From Antarctobacter heliothermus (GTDB lineage: Bacteria > Pseudomonadota > Alphaproteobacteria > Rhodobacterales > Rhodobacteraceae): a stretch of 64,000 nucleotides of DNA. The notes under the pieces are model-generated. The model saw only the letters and a program-made list of their open reading frames with translations, was not told where the DNA came from and did not search any database. The DNA is taken from assembly GCF_900188425.1 (NCBI RefSeq), contig NZ_FZON01000024.1:1-64000 (forward strand). Reading direction: 5' to 3'. Shown here piece by piece: positions 61,701 to 64,000 of the stretch. Within the stretch, counting starts at the first letter, position 1. Each line of letters opens with the position of its first letter. Position numbers and translations under genes: made by a program.

Positions 61701-62460
61701 CCTCGCCCTCCTGATCGACGCCGCGCGGCAGGCCGGTGAGATCGCCCGCAGCTTTGTCGGTGGTCCGTTGGAGGTGCAGTTCAAGGCCGCCGACGACAGC
61801 CCGGTGACCAAGGCCGACCTTGCCGTGAACAGGCACCTGTCCCAGGTGCTGCGCGACGCACGGCCCCACTATGCCTGGTTCAGCGAGGAAACGCCGGACG
61901 ACACCGCGCGTCTGGCCGCAAAACGGGTCTTCATCATCGACCCGATCGACGGCACCCGCTCTTTCATCGAAGGTGAAAAAACCTGGGCCCACGCGCTTGC
62001 CGTGGTCGAGAACGGCCGGACCACCGCCGCCGTCATCTATCTGCCGATGCTGGACAAACTCTATTCCGCGCGTCTTTCCGGCGGGGCCTTCCTGAACGAG
62101 CGGCGCATCGCCACGGGCAAGGTCAAGACCCCGGAGGCGGCACAGGTGCTGGCCACCCGCGCCAGCCTCAAACCGGAATGGTGGCCCGGCGGCGCGCCTG
62201 TCCTGCGCCGCAGCTACCGCCCCTCTCTGGCCTATCGCCAGAGCCTGGTGGCCGAAGGCCGCTACGACGCCATGTTCACCTTCCGACCAACCTGGGAATG
62301 GGACATCGCCGCCGGCGCGCTGATCCTGTCAGAGGCCGGCGCAAAGATCACCGACAGGCACGGCGCCCCCCTGCGGTTCAACGCCCCCGCCCCCCAGGCC
62401 GACGGGCTGGTCGCCGCAAACCCCCGCTTGCACGCAGCCCTGCTGGACCGACTGCCCTGA
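61687..62460 (+). CDS. Inositol monophosphatase-family phosphatase
   Basis: A 257-residue Mg2+-dependent phosphatase of the IMPase/CysQ fold: SEETPDDTARL (metal Glu), FIIDPIDGTRSFIEGEKTWA (the hallmark DPIDGT) and TWEWDIAAGALILSEAGAKI (WDxAAG). Compared with CysQ it could hydrolyse 3'-phosphoadenosine 5'-phosphate or inositol phosphate. Translation appears to start at TTG (61687) inside the end of pmbA (14-base overlap), implying coupled translation; no ATG or GTG start fits better. Confidence 0.9.
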   Translation: MPANDLALLIDAARQAGEIARSFVGGPLEVQFKAADDSPVTKADLAVNRHLSQVLRDARPHYAWFSEETPDDTARLAAKRVFIIDPIDGTRSFIEGEKTWAHALAVVENGRTTAAVIYLPMLDKLYSARLSGGAFLNERRIATGKVKTPEAAQVLATRASLKPEWWPGGAPVLRRSYRPSLAYRQSLVAEGRYDAMFTFRPTWEWDIAAGALILSEAGAKITDRHGAPLRFNAPAPQADGLVAANPRLHAALLDRLP

Positions 62461-62473
62461 CATCCGCGCCCAT

Positions 62474-62535
62474 GTTTCTTCTGTCGAAAAATATCCCGGG
62501 GGGCCGCCCGAACGGGCGGTGGGGGCAGCGCCCCC
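62474..62535 (-). repeat. Intergenic AGAAGAAAC-tail repeat, copy 4
   Basis: On the minus strand a GGGGGCGCTGCCCCC hairpin and a second GC hairpin are followed by CCCGGGATATTTTT, CGACAGAAGAAAC. It sits just after the phosphatase stop at 62460, antisense to it. Nearly identical tail to copy 3. Confidence 0.85.
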
Positions 62536-62629
62536 TCCCCGCGCGACACAGCCACCCGACCCCGCCTTGACCCACCGCCCGCGTTCGCTAGGCTCGCGCG
62601 CAACACCACAACCACAAGGATCACGCCCC

Positions 62630-62869
62630 ATGCAACGCCTGCACCTCGTCTTCGGCGGTGAACTCGTCGACCCGACAAAAACCGTCTTCAAGGACGTAAA
62701 CGATCTGCATGTCGTCGGCATCTTTCCCAACTACCAAGAAGCCTACAACGCCTGGAAGGCCGAGGCGCAGCGCACCGTCGACAACGCCCATATGCGCTAT
62801 TTCATCGCCCATCTGCACCGCCTGCGCCAAGAGGGCGAAGAGGCCTCCTCGACCGAGGAACTGGGCTAA
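62630..62869 (+). CDS. DUF4170 family protein
   Basis: A 79-residue protein: QRLHLVFGGELVDPTKTVFK, then DLHVVGIFPNYQEAYNAWKA and AHMRYFIAHLHRLRQEGE, the DUF4170 family of unknown function found in alphaproteobacteria. AAGGATCACGCCCC precedes the ATG. The stop is 4 bp from the waaA start, so the two are cotranscribed and it may be linked with lipopolysaccharide synthesis. Confidence 0.85.
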   Translation: MQRLHLVFGGELVDPTKTVFKDVNDLHVVGIFPNYQEAYNAWKAEAQRTVDNAHMRYFIAHLHRLRQEGEEASSTEELG

Positions 62870-62873
62870 GCCC

Positions 62874-64000
62874 ATGACCCGCCGCGCGCTGAGTCTTTCG
62901 GCCTATCTGACCTATGCGCGCAGCGCCTCCGCCCCCGGTGTGGCCCCGGCCTGGCCCGACCGGCCCGCGGGGCCGCTGGTCTGGGGGTTCGCCGAGGAGA
63001 CTGAACAGGGCCGCGCGCTGGCCAGCCTCGCCGCCCGGCTTGTCGCACAACGCCCCGAGGTTTCGGTCTGGCTCAGCGGGCGCGTGCCACATCGGCCGGG
63101 TCTTACAACCGTCCCCATGCCGCGGGATCTGTCCGGGGACGATCTGCGCCACATGCGGCGGCTGCGCCCGGACGTGGCGCTCTGGACCGGCCAGGCCTTG
63201 CGCCCCGGATTGCTTGCCACCCTGTCCGAGTCCGGGTCACACATGATCGCACTCGCTCTCGCAGACGCGCCCTTTCCGGTAGACGCCCCGCGCTGGCTGC
63301 CTGATCCGGCGCCCGCGACACTGGCATTGTTCGACAGCCTGTATACCAATGGCGCCGCAGCCAGCCGCCGGGTGCGCAGGCTTGGGGTCGAGACAGACCG
63401 CGTACACGACGCCACCGCCTTTCTGGACACCGAGGCGCCGCTGGACTGCCCCGACGGCCTGCACGAAGAAATCGCAGCCCTCGTTGCGGGCCGCCCGATC
63501 TGGCTGGCCGCGCGGCTACGCGCCGAAGAGGCCAGCGACATCCTGTACGCCCACCGTCAGGCCAGCCGCCTGGCCCACCGGATGCTGTTGATCGTGTCGC
63601 CCGCTGACGCCGAGGCGGCCAGACATATCAGCCGTGTTCTGCGCAGCGAACAGATGCGCGTCTGCGACTGGGAAAACGGCGACATGCCGGATGAGAACAC
63701 TCAGGTTCTGCTCGCCGGCGGACCCGAAGAGCTGGGCTTGTGGTACAGGCTTGCCCCGCTGGCCTTTCTGGGCGGATCGCTGATGACCGGCACCGGTGGC
63801 GAAGACCCGTTCGAGGCCGCCGCCCTTGGCACCGCCATCCTGTACGGCCCCAACGTCGGCGCGCATCTGGGGGCGTATTCCCGCCTCGTCAGCGCCGGGG
63901 CCGCGCGCATCGTGCGCGACGCCGATTCGCTGGGCACCGCCGTCTCGCACCTGGTCGCGCCGGATCAGGCGGCGACGATGGCGCATGCGGGCTGGGATGT
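62874..64000 (+). CDS. waaA: 3-deoxy-D-manno-octulosonic acid transferase (Kdo transferase), 5' part
   Basis: About 375 codons to the window edge; the stop lies outside. N-terminal SLSAYLTYARSASAPGVAPA is followed by a GT-B-type domain: WLSGRVPHRPGLTTVPMPRD, LRPDVALWTGQALRPGLLAT, then the C-terminal ARLRAEEASDILYAHRQASR, APLAFLGGSLMTGTGGEDPF and EAAALGTAILYGPNVGAHLG, the conserved nucleotide-sugar part. It transfers Kdo from CMP-Kdo to lipid A precursor at the inner membrane. The order pmbA - phosphatase - DUF4170 - waaA is common in Rhodobacterales, to my memory. Confidence 0.93.
   Translation, partial: MTRRALSLSAYLTYARSASAPGVAPAWPDRPAGPLVWGFAEETEQGRALASLAARLVAQRPEVSVWLSGRVPHRPGLTTVPMPRDLSGDDLRHMRRLRPDVALWTGQALRPGLLATLSESGSHMIALALADAPFPVDAPRWLPDPAPATLALFDSLYTNGAAASRRVRRLGVETDRVHDATAFLDTEAPLDCPDGLHEEIAALVAGRPIWLAARLRAEEASDILYAHRQASRLAHRMLLIVSPADAEAARHISRVLRSEQMRVCDWENGDMPDENTQVLLAGGPEELGLWYRLAPLAFLGGSLMTGTGGEDPFEAAALGTAILYGPNVGAHLGAYSRLVSAGAARIVRDADSLGTAVSHLVAPDQAATMAHAGWD

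Overview
The window looks like chromosomal DNA of a Roseobacter-type alphaproteobacterium (Rhodobacterales). It is GC-rich and densely coded. Several small families typical of that group are present (DUF1643, DUF5665, DUF3035, DUF4170, SdhAF4/DUF1674, Lon-N plus Trm112), and most genes have a clear Shine-Dalgarno and 4-base stop/start overlaps inside operons. No rRNA, tRNA, prophage or CRISPR array was seen. The only transposon remnant is the tail of an IS21-family element at the left edge.

Layout. 1-1.0 kb: the istB end of an IS21-type element has cut a YigZ/IMPACT gene. 1.0-5.3 kb: pnp and rpsO lie on the minus strand, separated by a plus-strand Na+/H+ antiporter and a small conserved gene broken by an amber codon. 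5.4-8 kb: small hypothetical genes and a threonine dehydratase-like enzyme. 8.1-12.9 kb: two tandem paralogous secreted serine proteases with different C-terminal repeat modules (Sel1 versus SH3-like). 12.9-20.3 kb: Trm112, Lon-N domain and CnoX-type thioredoxin genes, an unknown protein with a Gly-Lys tail, exonuclease III, a deacylase, a 1-Cys peroxiredoxin and an aldehyde dehydrogenase.

20.5-32.1 kb: small secreted proteins and a pseudouridine synthase, then a minus-strand methyl-amine operon. This holds an XRE-cupin regulator with two 25-bp operators, a Gfa-like protein, two FAD/GcvT demethylating dehydrogenases, a LysE exporter and a homocysteine methyltransferase. Free-methionine sulfoxide reductase and a thiolase follow upstream. 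32.1-45.9 kb: an anti-sigma factor antagonist/kinase pair, gamma-glutamyltransferase, glutamate-cysteine ligase, rsmE and ubiA, an OmpA/BON protein, a HAD hydrolase, a MaoC hydratase, a split MnmC pair and a DMT transporter. 45.9-57.6 kb: a lytic transglycosylase and dapA, then a long minus-strand run rsmB - heparinase II/III-like - purH - lspA - DUF3035 - two M16 peptidases. 57.7-64 kb: sdhAF4, dapB, rbfA, a phosphodiester glycosidase-like protein, pmbA, an IMPase-family phosphatase, DUF4170 and the start of waaA.

The most interesting non-coding signals are: two tandem hairpins at 33.08-33.34 kb with an invariant 20-nt loop and compensatory stem changes; a 172-bp imperfect palindrome between sdhAF4 and dapB; a palindrome-plus-box element present in two copies (20.32 and 35.01 kb) with identical internal spacing; and a four-copy intergenic repeat with an AGAAGAAAC tail. 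All functional statements for these elements are inference.
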